DNA of 16,551 nucleotides from an uncultured Halomicronema sp. (GCA_937897665.1 CALCPB010000454.1:1-16551), one strand, 5' to 3'; numbered from the stretch's first letter, positions 8,769 through 15,924 are shown. Notes: generated from the letters alone by a model not told the origin. A program made the numbers and translations.

Positions 8769-8775
8769 CCTCCCT
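8769..8775 (-). promoter_or_regulatory. Shine-Dalgarno site of the YggT gene
   Basis: On the minus strand AGGGAGG precedes the ATG at 8757 by 11 bases. It is a better match to the anti-SD than at most starts in this window and fixes the start. Confidence 0.6.
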
Positions 8776-9055
8776 ATGGCTAGCAGGCGTACTTTCTGGA
8801 ATCTAGTGTACTTGATGGACGCTAAATGTATCGCGGGGGGAAATCCTCACATCCAGCCAGCGAGAAATTTGCTATGGGGTGGCAAGGCGTACCCAATCAG
8901 TTCAGAAAGCCCCGTAGTGAGACACTTTGAGGCAACAGGACTCGAACCTGAGCGGATTTGAGGAGGCGATCGCCGTGATGAGTTGACCGCTTTTCCATGC
9001 TTTCTAAAGGAAAAAATAACCTCTGATCCCCACTTCTCCAGCGCCAAGCTTTCAA
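8776..9055. other. Intergenic spacer with tRNA-like relic
   Basis: No gene is supported here; the short plus and minus frames have no recognisable motif. The only structured element I recognise is the minus-strand tRNA 3'-end-like segment at 8924-8961, with a HIP1 octamer immediately after it (8965-8974). No strong promoter for the YggT gene was identified. Confidence 0.4.
8924..8961 (-). other. tRNA 3'-end-like relic (T-arm plus acceptor-like tail)
   Basis: Read on the minus strand, CAGG-TTCGAGT-CCTG (8950-8936) is a textbook T-arm: loop TTCGAGT, closing G-C pairs, four paired bases, the fifth mismatched. It is preceded by CTCAAATCCGC, which resembles an anticodon loop with its 3' stem, and followed by TGCCTCAA in the place of the 3' acceptor strand. 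No complementary 5' acceptor strand (TGAGGCA), D-arm or paired anticodon stem can be found upstream on that strand. It is therefore a fragment at most, such as a remnant of an integration site, or a coincidence. Confidence 0.3.
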
Positions 9056-9059
9056 AATC

Positions 9060-9081
9060 ATGCTGGCAAGGCCGCCAGCAT
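9060..9081 (-). terminator. Terminator-like hairpin after the lipoprotein gene
   Basis: ATGCTGGC (9060-9067) and GCCAGCAT (9074-9081) form a perfect 8-bp stem with a six-base loop. Read on the minus strand it is followed by GATTTTG, a short T-run. It lies 45 bases past the stop of the lipoprotein gene and probably ends the minus-strand operon. Confidence 0.5.
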
Positions 9082-9125
9082 CGAGCCATCATTACACAGT
9101 TCAGGGCCCAGACTGCCCGGCAAAA

Positions 9126-9605
9126 TCACTGAGAACGAGTCTCAGCCGCGGCTGGTTCTGGCTCACCTGTCAGCGGCCACCACCGCCAAGATTGGCCATT
9201 CTCGAAGCTGCCGTTCGTTTGCAAGAGCTGCCAAGGATCTGCCGCTGTGGGCCGCTGCAAAATTAGCGAAAAGGGCACTCGTGACTGCTTGACGGGTGAT
9301 CGATCCGTATACCGTAAGCGATAGCGGTAGGTGCCAGTGACCTCGTAGGCTAACGCTGTGGCGACTTTGACCTGGCGCACGCGGCGCACCTTGACATGGT
9401 TGACCGATAGCTGTGGTGCAATGTCCGTAGCCGCAGCGAGCTGCTGCCACAGGGCAATTTGCTCCTGTTGGGTCTGTTGCGTCACGGCTGCCGCGACAAT
9501 CTCGGCGGGAATGTCGCCTTTGAGGCTGCCACATCCCCCAATGCCTAATAGGAGGAAGATGATCGCGATCGCGGCAGGCAATCGACGGTTCAAGCCCTTA
9601 GTCAT
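9126..9605 (-). CDS. Small predicted lipoprotein of unknown function
   Basis: A 159-residue protein from the ATG at 9605 (MTKGLNRRL). A longer frame reaches 9647, but that would add 14 residues ahead of the signal peptide and deepen the overlap with the permease. The N-terminus is a lipoprotein signal: Arg-rich n-region, hydrophobic stretch AAIAIIFLLLGIGG, and a lipobox-like IGGC with Cys25. The mature part is polar, with Gln-rich helices and then a beta-rich region (VKVRRVRQVKVATALAYEV onward) ending in a Trp-rich segment (WRWWPL), so it could be a small ligand- or wall-binding domain. I do not recognise the family. Its start overlaps the permease stop as ATGACTAA, which suggests translational coupling. 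It might assist that permease, but it is far too short to be a normal peptide-binding protein. Confidence 0.8.
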   Translation of the reverse strand: MTKGLNRRLPAAIAIIFLLLGIGGCGSLKGDIPAEIVAAAVTQQTQQEQIALWQQLAAATDIAPQLSVNHVKVRRVRQVKVATALAYEVTGTYRYRLRYTDRSPVKQSRVPFSLILQRPTAADPWQLLQTNGSFENGQSWRWWPLTGEPEPAAAETRSQ

Positions 9606-10743
9606 GACTCTGCAAGCTCCGGGGATCAAGGGCATCGCGCAGGCCATCGCCGAGCAAGTTAAATGACAGCACGGTCAGCACAATCAACAGCGCTGGCGGC
9701 CAAATCAACCAGGGATGCAGCACCAAAATAGAGGCATTGCTGGCTAGCGACAGCATGTTGCCCCACGACGGATCCGGTTGCTGAATGCCTAAACCAATAA
9801 GGCTGAGCACCGCCTCGGCCACGATAAAGCCAGGAATCGCCAGCGTCGCTGAGATGATGACGTAGGTGGCAGTTTGCGGCAGCACATGACGCAGAATAAT
9901 GTAGAGCGGTGGCCCGCCCATGGCCTGAGAAGCCGTCACAAAGGTTTGCGATTTAAGCGAGAGCACCTGCCCTCGCACGACTCTTGCCAGACCCGTCCAG
10001 CGCACAAACGACGTGATCAAAATAATCAGCAAAAACCGCTGGGTGCTCGACAAGGTCGCTGGCAGCACCGCCGCCAACGCCACCAATAGATAAATGGCCG
10101 GAATCGTCATAATCACCTCAACGAGGCGCATTAAAACAGCATCGACCCAGCCACCAAAATAGCCCGCTAGGCCGCCGACCAGCATCCCCAACGGAAACGA
10201 GAGGGAAATGCCAATCAGGCCAATACTCAGGCTGATGCGACCGCCATAAATCAGGCGGCTTAGCTGATCGCGGGCTTGTTCATCCGTTCCTAACAGATGC
10301 CATCGGCCAGGCCCTACCGTGCCAAACAAATGACGATCGCCCACAATGCCCGCAAACAACTCAACTTCTTCAAAGCCGGGCTGAGTGAGAGAAAAGCGGG
10401 TGGGCAAAGGCAGCTCCACGCGCAACCACCGATAAGCATCACCCGACACCAAAAGGCGAATCGGTGATGGCTGTTCAAAATCGACAAAGACTTCTCGTTC
10501 CCCAGTTTCTACCGAGACTGGCCCCTGCGTTGTGGGATACACATGGGGGCCAATAAACTCGCCAGTGCTTTGGTTCCGCCAATAAACCTCAGTCGGCGGC
10601 AACAGCGAGGCATTGGGAGCCGAAAAGTAAGGATCGTAAGGGGCAGTAAACTCCGCCAAAAACACGATGAGATAAAACGTGAGCAGTACGATCGCCCCAA
10701 TGCGGGCTAGGGAATTTTTGCGAAGCTTTTGCCACCAAGTCAT
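9598..10743 (-). CDS. Peptide/nickel-type ABC transporter permease (DppC/OppC family)
   Basis: A 381-residue inner-membrane permease. TM1 is at about 14-33. The family signature LGTDEQARDQLSRLIYGGRISL spans 151-172. Five more hydrophobic segments lie between 172 and 366, and the EAA loop that docks the ATPase is ASQAMGG...ILRHVLP (271-289). The C-terminus NLLGDGLRDALDPR is typical of OppC/DppC. Between TM1 and the LGTD motif is an extracytoplasmic stretch of about 115 residues, longer than the short loop usual in DppC but seen, to my knowledge, in some cyanobacterial and other relatives. The DppB-type partner, ATPases and binding protein are absent from the window and must be encoded elsewhere. 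It starts 18 bases after the HD-protein stop and overlaps the lipoprotein gene. The substrate is unknown. Confidence 0.93.
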   Translation of the reverse strand: MTWWQKLRKNSLARIGAIVLLTFYLIVFLAEFTAPYDPYFSAPNASLLPPTEVYWRNQSTGEFIGPHVYPTTQGPVSVETGEREVFVDFEQPSPIRLLVSGDAYRWLRVELPLPTRFSLTQPGFEEVELFAGIVGDRHLFGTVGPGRWHLLGTDEQARDQLSRLIYGGRISLSIGLIGISLSFPLGMLVGGLAGYFGGWVDAVLMRLVEVIMTIPAIYLLVALAAVLPATLSSTQRFLLIILITSFVRWTGLARVVRGQVLSLKSQTFVTASQAMGGPPLYIILRHVLPQTATYVIISATLAIPGFIVAEAVLSLIGLGIQQPDPSWGNMLSLASNASILVLHPWLIWPPALLIVLTVLSFNLLGDGLRDALDPRSLQSHD

Positions 10744-10761
10744 GCCAGTCTCATCAGTACG

Positions 10762-11613
10762 TTAAGGAGCCACGATACTTCTTTTCTCGTGTTCCACCAT
10801 AAATACATTTGAGTATAGGTTGGCGATGATCTGTTTGCCTTCCTGAGTCAGCGATAAATACCGCAGCCCATCTTGAATGTAGGGATGCACCACCTTCCAA
10901 TAAAAGGTCGGGTAGTTGTGCTTCAGGTCGTCAGGGCTCTTGTAGTTCAGGAATTTGTTTTGGCCGGTCTCTTCAAATTCGTAATAGAGGGCCCCAATCT
11001 TTTTGAGATAGCGGGGGTCACTCAGCTGGCCAATCAGGTCAGCGGCTCTGACCAAGCCAGGAAAATACTTCGTGTCCTGGTGATCTTCTTCCTGCGGTAC
11101 CGGGAAGCGGGTCAGCTCGACATTCAGCTTAATGACCTCCGCCTTAATGGTGCTGTTTTTGCCAAAGCGCTCTTCGATAAAAAGCTTGCCTCGATCCACG
11201 TGATAGGGGGTCAATGAGGCATCGGAATCGCCCGGTTCTAGGGTAACCATCTCATCGCCTTTACCGGTGGCATAGCGATGCTCTTGGTCGCGATCCATCC
11301 GGCAGACGCCTTTGACATAGCCAATGTCGTGACACACCAGCGAAATAATAAAGTGCAGCCAGTCGTCGGTGCTGACGCCGCCTTCGCGAATCTGTTTGCC
11401 GCGCAGAATCTCTTGACCCACAAGGGCAACCAAAATCGTGTGCTCAACGTTGTGGTAAAGCGCATCACTGTTGGCGATATTTTCTAACGCCATACTGCCA
11501 GCCCAGGCAATGATGTCTTCGTAGTCAGGGTTCAAGCCACCATAGGTGCGGTGATAGCCAGCACGAAGTTTTTCGACGAAATCAGAGATCAAAATCTCGG
11601 TTGCATTAAACAT
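10762..11613 (-). CDS. HD-domain metal-dependent phosphohydrolase (phosphodiesterase-like motif)
   Basis: A 283-residue soluble protein from the ATG at 11613. A GTG at 11625 is in frame, but it sits inside the Shine-Dalgarno sequence that serves the ATG. The metal site is visible: His54 and His58 in YHNVEH, His95-Asp96 in CHDIGY, and a later Asp192 in VRAADLIGQLSDP, the usual H...HD...D set of HD hydrolases. YHNxxH followed by HD resembles class I cyclic-nucleotide phosphodiesterases, but the downstream HPG signature is replaced by IGYVKG, so substrate assignment is open. Similar proteins of about 280 residues occur in many cyanobacteria as uncharacterised HD proteins. It is the first gene of a probable operon with the permease and lipoprotein. 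An adenylate cyclase lies 1.3 kb upstream on the same strand, which makes cyclic-nucleotide hydrolysis a reasonable but unproven idea. Confidence 0.9.
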   Translation of the reverse strand: MFNATEILISDFVEKLRAGYHRTYGGLNPDYEDIIAWAGSMALENIANSDALYHNVEHTILVALVGQEILRGKQIREGGVSTDDWLHFIISLVCHDIGYVKGVCRMDRDQEHRYATGKGDEMVTLEPGDSDASLTPYHVDRGKLFIEERFGKNSTIKAEVIKLNVELTRFPVPQEEDHQDTKYFPGLVRAADLIGQLSDPRYLKKIGALYYEFEETGQNKFLNYKSPDDLKHNYPTFYWKVVHPYIQDGLRYLSLTQEGKQIIANLYSNVFMVEHEKRSIVAP

Positions 11614-11620
11614 GCCGATG

Positions 11621-11627
11621 CTCACCT
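11621..11627 (-). promoter_or_regulatory. Shine-Dalgarno site deciding the HD-protein start
   Basis: AGGTGAG on the minus strand lies seven bases before the ATG at 11613. The in-frame GTG at 11625 falls within this site, so the ATG is the better start. Confidence 0.5.
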
Positions 11628-11930
11628 AAACGTTCCACAGTCATTGACCACTCTCGCTTCAGGAACCTTTAATCAAGATGATAACGAGTATACCGACAGT
11701 ATTTTCATCTGAGCCTGCTTTTGACAGAACTTTTCGGCGATACTCGCTCATTAGCTGCTCCTGATTCCCTGATACAGTTCCCGATTAAAAATCGGCTCGA
11801 TAAGGCGGCCGAAAAAACACATACCAGCTATTGCAGCAGGTAAACCTCAAAGTGTGTGTGATTTTCGTCAGCCTCAGGTAAATGAATGTTGCTCTGATGG
11901 CCTCATCACAAACTTTCAATAGCAAAGACT
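11628..11930. other. Divergent intergenic region between HD gene and small ORF/NERD gene
   Basis: No gene is supported. CCGATT (11781-11786) and AATCGG (11790-11795) form a 6-bp inverted repeat around AAA, which could be an operator half-site pair or a small hairpin. On the minus strand TATACT near 11692 resembles a -10 box for the HD operon but lacks a good -35. On the plus strand TTGACA (11721-11726) is a perfect -35 but no -10 lies at the right distance. Confidence 0.35.
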
Positions 11931-12110
11931 ATGACAGATGCCAGCAATTCTCGCCCAGATCGCCTAGTGGCAGCCGCCGCCTGCAAACAGTTGAACATCG
12001 ACTGCACCCTCTCACCGCTCGCCACAGCAGCGCTGTTGACAAACTTTACTTGCGCCAAAGCGGTGTTGCCGCTACGGGCACTCTATGGGAGCGTGATCCG
12101 ATTTCGATGA
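11931..12110 (+). CDS. Small hypothetical protein, 59 residues
   Basis: An ATG frame of 59 codons ends with TGA at 12110, directly before an in-frame GTG of the NERD gene (12111) and 15 bases before the preferred NERD ATG. The product begins MTDASNSRPDRLVAAAACKQ, has three Cys, an Ala/Leu-rich middle and a basic C-terminus ending VIRFR. Codon choice looks like that of neighbouring genes. It has no strong ribosome binding site and I recognise no family. A longer competing frame (11882-12205) overlaps NERD and has a low-complexity, Ser/Arg-rich product, so this shorter frame is the better candidate. Expression is unproven. Confidence 0.35.
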   Translation: MTDASNSRPDRLVAAAACKQLNIDCTLSPLATAALLTNFTCAKAVLPLRALYGSVIRFR

Positions 12111-12125
12111 GTGCTGCTATCAGCC

Positions 12126-12917
12126 ATGAAAAAACGTTCTCAGCTCAAACGACGATCGCCTCTGACCGATCATCCGCTACGAAATCCAGGCCAGTCTTTG
12201 GATGAAGAGATTGATCGCCTGATCAATGACAGAGGAATTTTATGGATTGCAGCGATCGCGATTAGCCTTTTGCAGTTCTTGATGGAATGGTGGCGGTGGT
12301 ATGCCAACCCTAAACCCAATCCAACTGCCGTGGCTATTTTGATTATTCCAATCATTGGCTTTTCGCTCTATCGGCTATTTCACATTACGAAGCAGGTCAA
12401 GCGGCTGAGAATGGCGCGGGATGGGGAAAAAGCGGTGGGTCAGTTTCTTGCCGATTTAAGGGAAAAAGGCTATCGCATCTTTCATGACATTTTGGGAGAC
12501 GAGTTCAACATCGATCACATCATCATCAGCGATCGCGGCATTTTCACCGTTGAAACCAAGACTTACAGTAAGCCAACAGTCGGTCGCCCAGAAGTCCACT
12601 TTGACGGCAAAACGCTGTTAGTTAACGGTTATCCGCCGTATCGTGATCCCATCACTCAGGCCCAGGCCCAAGCCGCTTGGAGCAAGCGTATCCTCAAAGA
12701 GAGCACAGGCAAAGAGTATCCGGTAAAAGCCGTGATTGTGTTTCCGGGGTGGTTTGTGCAATCGACGCACTCTCGCAATCAGGATGTCCCGTGGATATTG
12801 AACCCCAAGGCGCTGCCAGCGTTTATCAACAACGCCCCGTCCAAGCTTCAACCGGCAGATGTGCAGCTAGCGGCCTATCATTTATCGCGCTACATCCGCA
12901 CCCAACAACCGCGATAA
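12126..12917 (+). CDS. Membrane-anchored NERD-domain protein
   Basis: A 263-residue protein from ATG 12126; a GTG at 12111 would add five residues. A basic N-terminus (MKKRSQLKRR) precedes two hydrophobic segments (about 38-55 and 67-86), so the protein is probably anchored in the membrane with the rest in the cytoplasm. The NERD (nuclease-related) domain spans about 98-210. Its PD-(D/E)xK-like residues are in place: Glu101 in DGEKAV, Asp130 in NIDH, and Glu143-Thr-Lys145 in FTVETKTYS. NERD proteins are predicted nucleases or DNA-processing factors, but few have been tested. The C-terminal part (about 195-263, VKAVIVFPGWF and onward) is the usual tail of cyanobacterial NERD proteins. It converges with the cyclase gene, 35 bases apart. 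There is no helicase or kinase domain and no defence neighbour. Confidence 0.9.
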   Translation: MKKRSQLKRRSPLTDHPLRNPGQSLDEEIDRLINDRGILWIAAIAISLLQFLMEWWRWYANPKPNPTAVAILIIPIIGFSLYRLFHITKQVKRLRMARDGEKAVGQFLADLREKGYRIFHDILGDEFNIDHIIISDRGIFTVETKTYSKPTVGRPEVHFDGKTLLVNGYPPYRDPITQAQAQAAWSKRILKESTGKEYPVKAVIVFPGWFVQSTHSRNQDVPWILNPKALPAFINNAPSKLQPADVQLAAYHLSRYIRTQQPR

Positions 12918-12952
12918 CGGGACAGCAATCAGCTTGCCGTTGCGATCGCCGA

Positions 12953-13933
12953 TCAAGGATTTTGCAAATGAATAAACCGTTCTAAATCTGAGAAGGTCGT
13001 GGCATGGGCTACCGTCGGATTGTCGTAGCCCTTCATATTGACGGCATAGCGGTGGAATAGCTCGTCGGTGCCCTGCATCCGCATCAAGTACTCATAGGTG
13101 GTCTCACCCACCGCCACGTCTAACCCCAACTGTTTGGTGGACGACTCGAACCGAAAGGCTGAATTAACGGTATCGCCGATCGCCGTATAGTCTGGGTGCT
13201 CCCCCGTCCCCGTGTTGCCCACCATGGCGTAGCCGGTGTTTAGACCCGCCCCAATCCGCAAGGGAAAGGGCAGCGGAAATTTTTTATGGAGCTGCCCGGT
13301 CATTTTGGCTAGCGCATCGACGGCCTGCATGATGTGCAGCATTTCTTCCGAGTCGACGCCATCAGCGCCATGAATCCAAACGGCCATCACGGCATCGCCG
13401 ATATATTTATCGACCCGACTCCCGTAGCGACCAATAATTTCGCCTGCACAGCGAAACCAGGTGCCAATGGATTCCGATAGAACTTTTTCGTCAAGCTGTC
13501 GGGTCATCACAGTGAAATCCCGAATATCAACGACTATCACCGAAATCAATCGGCGAATATGTAATGTCGCGGTCGCGGTGAGTTCAGTATCGATCTGGGG
13601 TTGAGAGGGCTCCAGACGATCGGCTGTGGCGCAAAAGAACTGTAGCTCGGTTTGACCAAAGGTGAGGTGATCGCCATCGGCTAGGGTGACCGGTACACTC
13701 ACCCGACGACCATTGACAAAGGATCCATTGCGGCTGCCTAAATCAATCAGGTAAAACTCTCCCGTTTCCATCATTTGGATCATGGCGTGATTGCGCGAGA
13801 TCCAGCGATCAGGAAGCACTAAATTGTTGTCGTCGCTGCGTCCCACAGTCCAACAGCTGATCCCCACAAGAGAAAGCTGACGAGTGCCAGACTCAGTATT
13901 CAAGACGACATACGGGCCCGCAGGTTGAATCAC
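12953..13933 (-). CDS. cya1: FHA-domain class III adenylate cyclase (Cya1-like)
   Basis: A 326-residue soluble protein. The N-terminal FHA domain (about 10-100) has GRS (31-33), SRNH (46-49) and the LGSRNG...NG loop (65-75), so it should bind phosphothreonine. The C-terminal class III cyclase domain (about 128-310) keeps every catalytic position: metal-binding Asp136 (VVDIRDFT) and Asp180 (DKYIGD), adenine-selecting Lys176 and Thr250 (DYTAIGD), and transition-state Asn257 and Arg261. It should therefore make cAMP. FHA followed by cyclase is, as I recall, the layout of Synechocystis Cya1 (Slr1991), hence the symbol; orthology was not tested. The GTG at 13933 is the only start that keeps the FHA domain whole; the next Met is residue 51. 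The 203-base leader contains a small CAGAG/CTCTG hairpin near 13968-13982. No clear ribosome binding site is seen. Confidence 0.93.
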   Translation of the reverse strand: MIQPAGPYVVLNTESGTRQLSLVGISCWTVGRSDDNNLVLPDRWISRNHAMIQMMETGEFYLIDLGSRNGSFVNGRRVSVPVTLADGDHLTFGQTELQFFCATADRLEPSQPQIDTELTATATLHIRRLISVIVVDIRDFTVMTRQLDEKVLSESIGTWFRCAGEIIGRYGSRVDKYIGDAVMAVWIHGADGVDSEEMLHIMQAVDALAKMTGQLHKKFPLPFPLRIGAGLNTGYAMVGNTGTGEHPDYTAIGDTVNSAFRFESSTKQLGLDVAVGETTYEYLMRMQGTDELFHRYAVNMKGYDNPTVAHATTFSDLERFIHLQNP

Positions 13934-14136
13934 AAAGTCTTAGGGGACGAGAGGGCAAAACGGCGGCTCAGAGCAAAACTCTGCACAGAAGTCCGCGAGC
14001 GTCTTTAAGTGAAAAATAGCGTACAAACGCGACCTCACTCTGTATTTTTCTCATCGACTGGACGAAATCAACAATCACTTAACAATTAATGACGGCTAAT
14101 GACGACAATCGCTCTATATTTCCCCTCTCAGCTTAC

Positions 14137-14886
14137 TTAGAAGCAGAGCGCACTCGTTAAAAATAGTAGATCCACAATGAGTGTGCTTAAGACAGCGCCA
14201 CTAAAGGCCCACCAGCAGGGTTGTTGAGACTGTAACGGCAGCAGACCCACCGTCAATAGCGCGATCGCAATGAGCAAGGCCCGGCTAAAGTTGACCGCAG
14301 TTTGCAGCGTGGTGGCCGCCTCGCGGAGCAAGACTGGCACCCATTCGGGATCGACGATCATGACTTGCCGCCACATCGGCAATAGGGCAGTCCAATAGAT
14401 GTAGAGATCAGTTGCCGCAGTCCCGAACAGCGACCCGAGAAAGAAGTAGCTGCCGATGCGCCCCTGCCCGCGCGATAGCAGCACCAGCACCAGCGGAAAC
14501 CCCAATGCCTCAATCGGCAGATGCCAGAGCGGCTCAGCCCGTAGCCACCCCCAGTAGAGCGACCCGGCCAGCCAAGTCCACGTGAAGCCGGTCAGCAGAT
14601 CTCCCCAAAGCTGTGTCGTGGCTCGGGAGGTGAGACTCACCCCCGCCAGCAACCAAGTCCCCGTGAGGGCCAAACTCAGCCACGGCAGTGATCGCACCAA
14701 GGGGGCCTGAAAAAAGACCGGCACCACCACCAAAAAAACGGCGGCCCAAAATACTTTAGCTTTACGCGTTAACATCCTGGGTGGCAGCGTGATGCTGGCC
14801 AACGCCGCAGTCTTGGCAGAAGGCGATTCGGTGGAAGGGCTGAACGAAGACAACGGATTTCTCAGATTGTTAACTGTTCTTAACAT
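14137..14886 (-). CDS. Cyanobacterial multi-pass membrane protein, probably DUF3120 family
   Basis: A 249-residue integral membrane protein with about six or seven hydrophobic segments (near 45-62, 67-84, 95-112, 125-138, 145-165, 198-217, 225-247). The loops WHLPIEALGFPLVL (121-134), SYFFLGSLFGTAATDLYIYW (146-165) and LPMWRQVMIVDPEW (169-182) resemble what I recall of the cyanobacteria/plastid family DUF3120; I cannot confirm this by search. No enzymatic motif is evident. The first 37 residues are Ser/Pro/Ala-rich and could be a wrongly included leader: an ATG at residue 38 (14775) starts MLTRKAKVFW, which looks like a natural positive-inside N-terminus. Neither start has a ribosome binding site. 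The gene is divergent from uppP with 79 bases between starts. Confidence 0.8.
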   Translation of the reverse strand: MLRTVNNLRNPLSSFSPSTESPSAKTAALASITLPPRMLTRKAKVFWAAVFLVVVPVFFQAPLVRSLPWLSLALTGTWLLAGVSLTSRATTQLWGDLLTGFTWTWLAGSLYWGWLRAEPLWHLPIEALGFPLVLVLLSRGQGRIGSYFFLGSLFGTAATDLYIYWTALLPMWRQVMIVDPEWVPVLLREAATTLQTAVNFSRALLIAIALLTVGLLPLQSQQPCWWAFSGAVLSTLIVDLLFLTSALCF

Positions 14887-14948
14887 ACCATAGGCTTCTG
14901 GATGAGGGGCGCTTTAGTCACCCCTGGATATCGCGGGGCATATTAATT

Positions 14949-14955
14949 GGAGAGG
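14949..14955 (+). promoter_or_regulatory. Shine-Dalgarno site favouring the upstream uppP start
   Basis: GGAGAGG lies ten bases before the ATG at 14966. The alternative ATG at 15023, which would give a more usual N-terminus, has no such site. This favours the longer protein. Confidence 0.5.
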
Positions 14956-14965
14956 CCCCTTTCTG

Positions 14966-15907
14966 ATGGCCGATCGGTCTGCTCAGGCAGCCCACCGCCG
15001 GTCGGCTGACACTGAAAATCTTATGGATTTATTTATGCAGTTACTCTTACTGACGACCGGCGATGCCCCGTCGATTTCTCTGATTCAGGCGATCGGCATT
15101 GGCAGTGTGCAGGGATTGACGGAATCTCTACCCATTAGCAGCACGGCCCACGTCATAATGGTGCCCGTAATTTTGGGCTGGGGCGATCCGGGTGTCACGT
15201 TTACAGCTATTGTGCAGCTCGGGAGCATCGTCGCGATTCTGGGCTACTTTTGGTCCGATATTCGACAACTGCTGGTCGGTACAGGGCAGGCGATTGCCCG
15301 CAAAGATTATGATGCCCCGGACTTTCGCTTAGCACTGGGAATTGTGATTGGCACCGTGCCCATCGTGGTGTTGGGACTCCTGGTGAAGTTTGGTCTGCGA
15401 GAGGCCTACGAAGACTTTGCACGCAGTTCCTTAGTGATTGCCCTGACCTCCATTGGATTGGCCATCTTTTTGGGCATTGCCGAGGTTACCGGTAGCCGCA
15501 AGCGAGGCTACGACGCCGTGGGGCAGGCCGATGGCATTGGCATGGGTCTGGCCCAGGCACTGGCCTTGATTCCTGGTGTGTCGCGATCCGGGTCAACGAT
15601 TACCGCCGGTTTGTTTATGGGGCTGAACCGCGAGACAGCAGCGCGGTTCTCCTTGCTGATGGGGATTCCCGCCATTTTGATTTCGGGATTAGCGGAGATT
15701 AATGAGCTGTTTACCCCCCAGTCAACCGTGGGCGTGACGGTGGCTATTGTGGGCGTGATTGCTTCGGCGGTTTCGTCCTACCTGGCGGTTTATTGGCTGA
15801 TTCGGTTTTTGAAAGATCACACGACCTGGGTCTTCGTGTTTTATCGCATTGGGTTTGGCATAGCGATCATCGGGGCGATTCTGTTGGGAAAAATGTCGGC
15901 TTTTTAG
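14966..15907 (+). CDS. uppP: Undecaprenyl-diphosphatase (BacA family)
   Basis: An integral membrane phosphatase that converts undecaprenyl diphosphate to the monophosphate carrier used for peptidoglycan and other surface glycans; overexpression of the family gives bacitracin resistance. 313 residues from ATG 14966, or 294 from ATG 15023. The active-site motifs are intact: QGLTESLPISSTAH (49-62) with Glu53 and His62, and PGVSRSGSTITAG (203-215) with the catalytic Arg207. About eight hydrophobic segments lie between 38 and 308. The N-terminal extension MADRSAQAAHRRSADTEN is hydrophilic and unusual for the family; if real it lengthens the N-terminus on one side of the membrane. The gene is monocistronic in appearance, divergent from the membrane protein upstream. 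Confidence 0.96.
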   Translation: MADRSAQAAHRRSADTENLMDLFMQLLLLTTGDAPSISLIQAIGIGSVQGLTESLPISSTAHVIMVPVILGWGDPGVTFTAIVQLGSIVAILGYFWSDIRQLLVGTGQAIARKDYDAPDFRLALGIVIGTVPIVVLGLLVKFGLREAYEDFARSSLVIALTSIGLAIFLGIAEVTGSRKRGYDAVGQADGIGMGLAQALALIPGVSRSGSTITAGLFMGLNRETAARFSLLMGIPAILISGLAEINELFTPQSTVGVTVAIVGVIASAVSSYLAVYWLIRFLKDHTTWVFVFYRIGFGIAIIGAILLGKMSAF

Positions 15908-15924
15908 AGCCGGTTTTGAGGCTC
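15907..15924 (+). terminator. Weak hairpin after uppP
   Basis: GAGCC (15907-15911) and GGCTC (15920-15924) make a 5-bp stem with an eight-base loop, overlapping the uppP stop. No T-run follows, so this is only a possible 3'-end structure. Confidence 0.25.

Noticed and set aside
8915..9010. Complete tRNA gene on the minus strand
   Set aside because: The T-arm is good, but no matching 5' acceptor strand, D-arm or paired anticodon stem can be built, so only a fragment is reported.
11721..11755. Plus-strand sigma-70 promoter beginning with a perfect TTGACA
   Set aside because: The only -10-like sequence (GATACT) is about 12 bases away, too close for a functional spacer.
11882..12205. 107-codon plus-strand frame overlapping the NERD start
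   Set aside because: Overlaps the N-terminal coding region of NERD and has a Ser/Arg-rich product without motifs; the 59-codon frame at 11931 fits the layout better.
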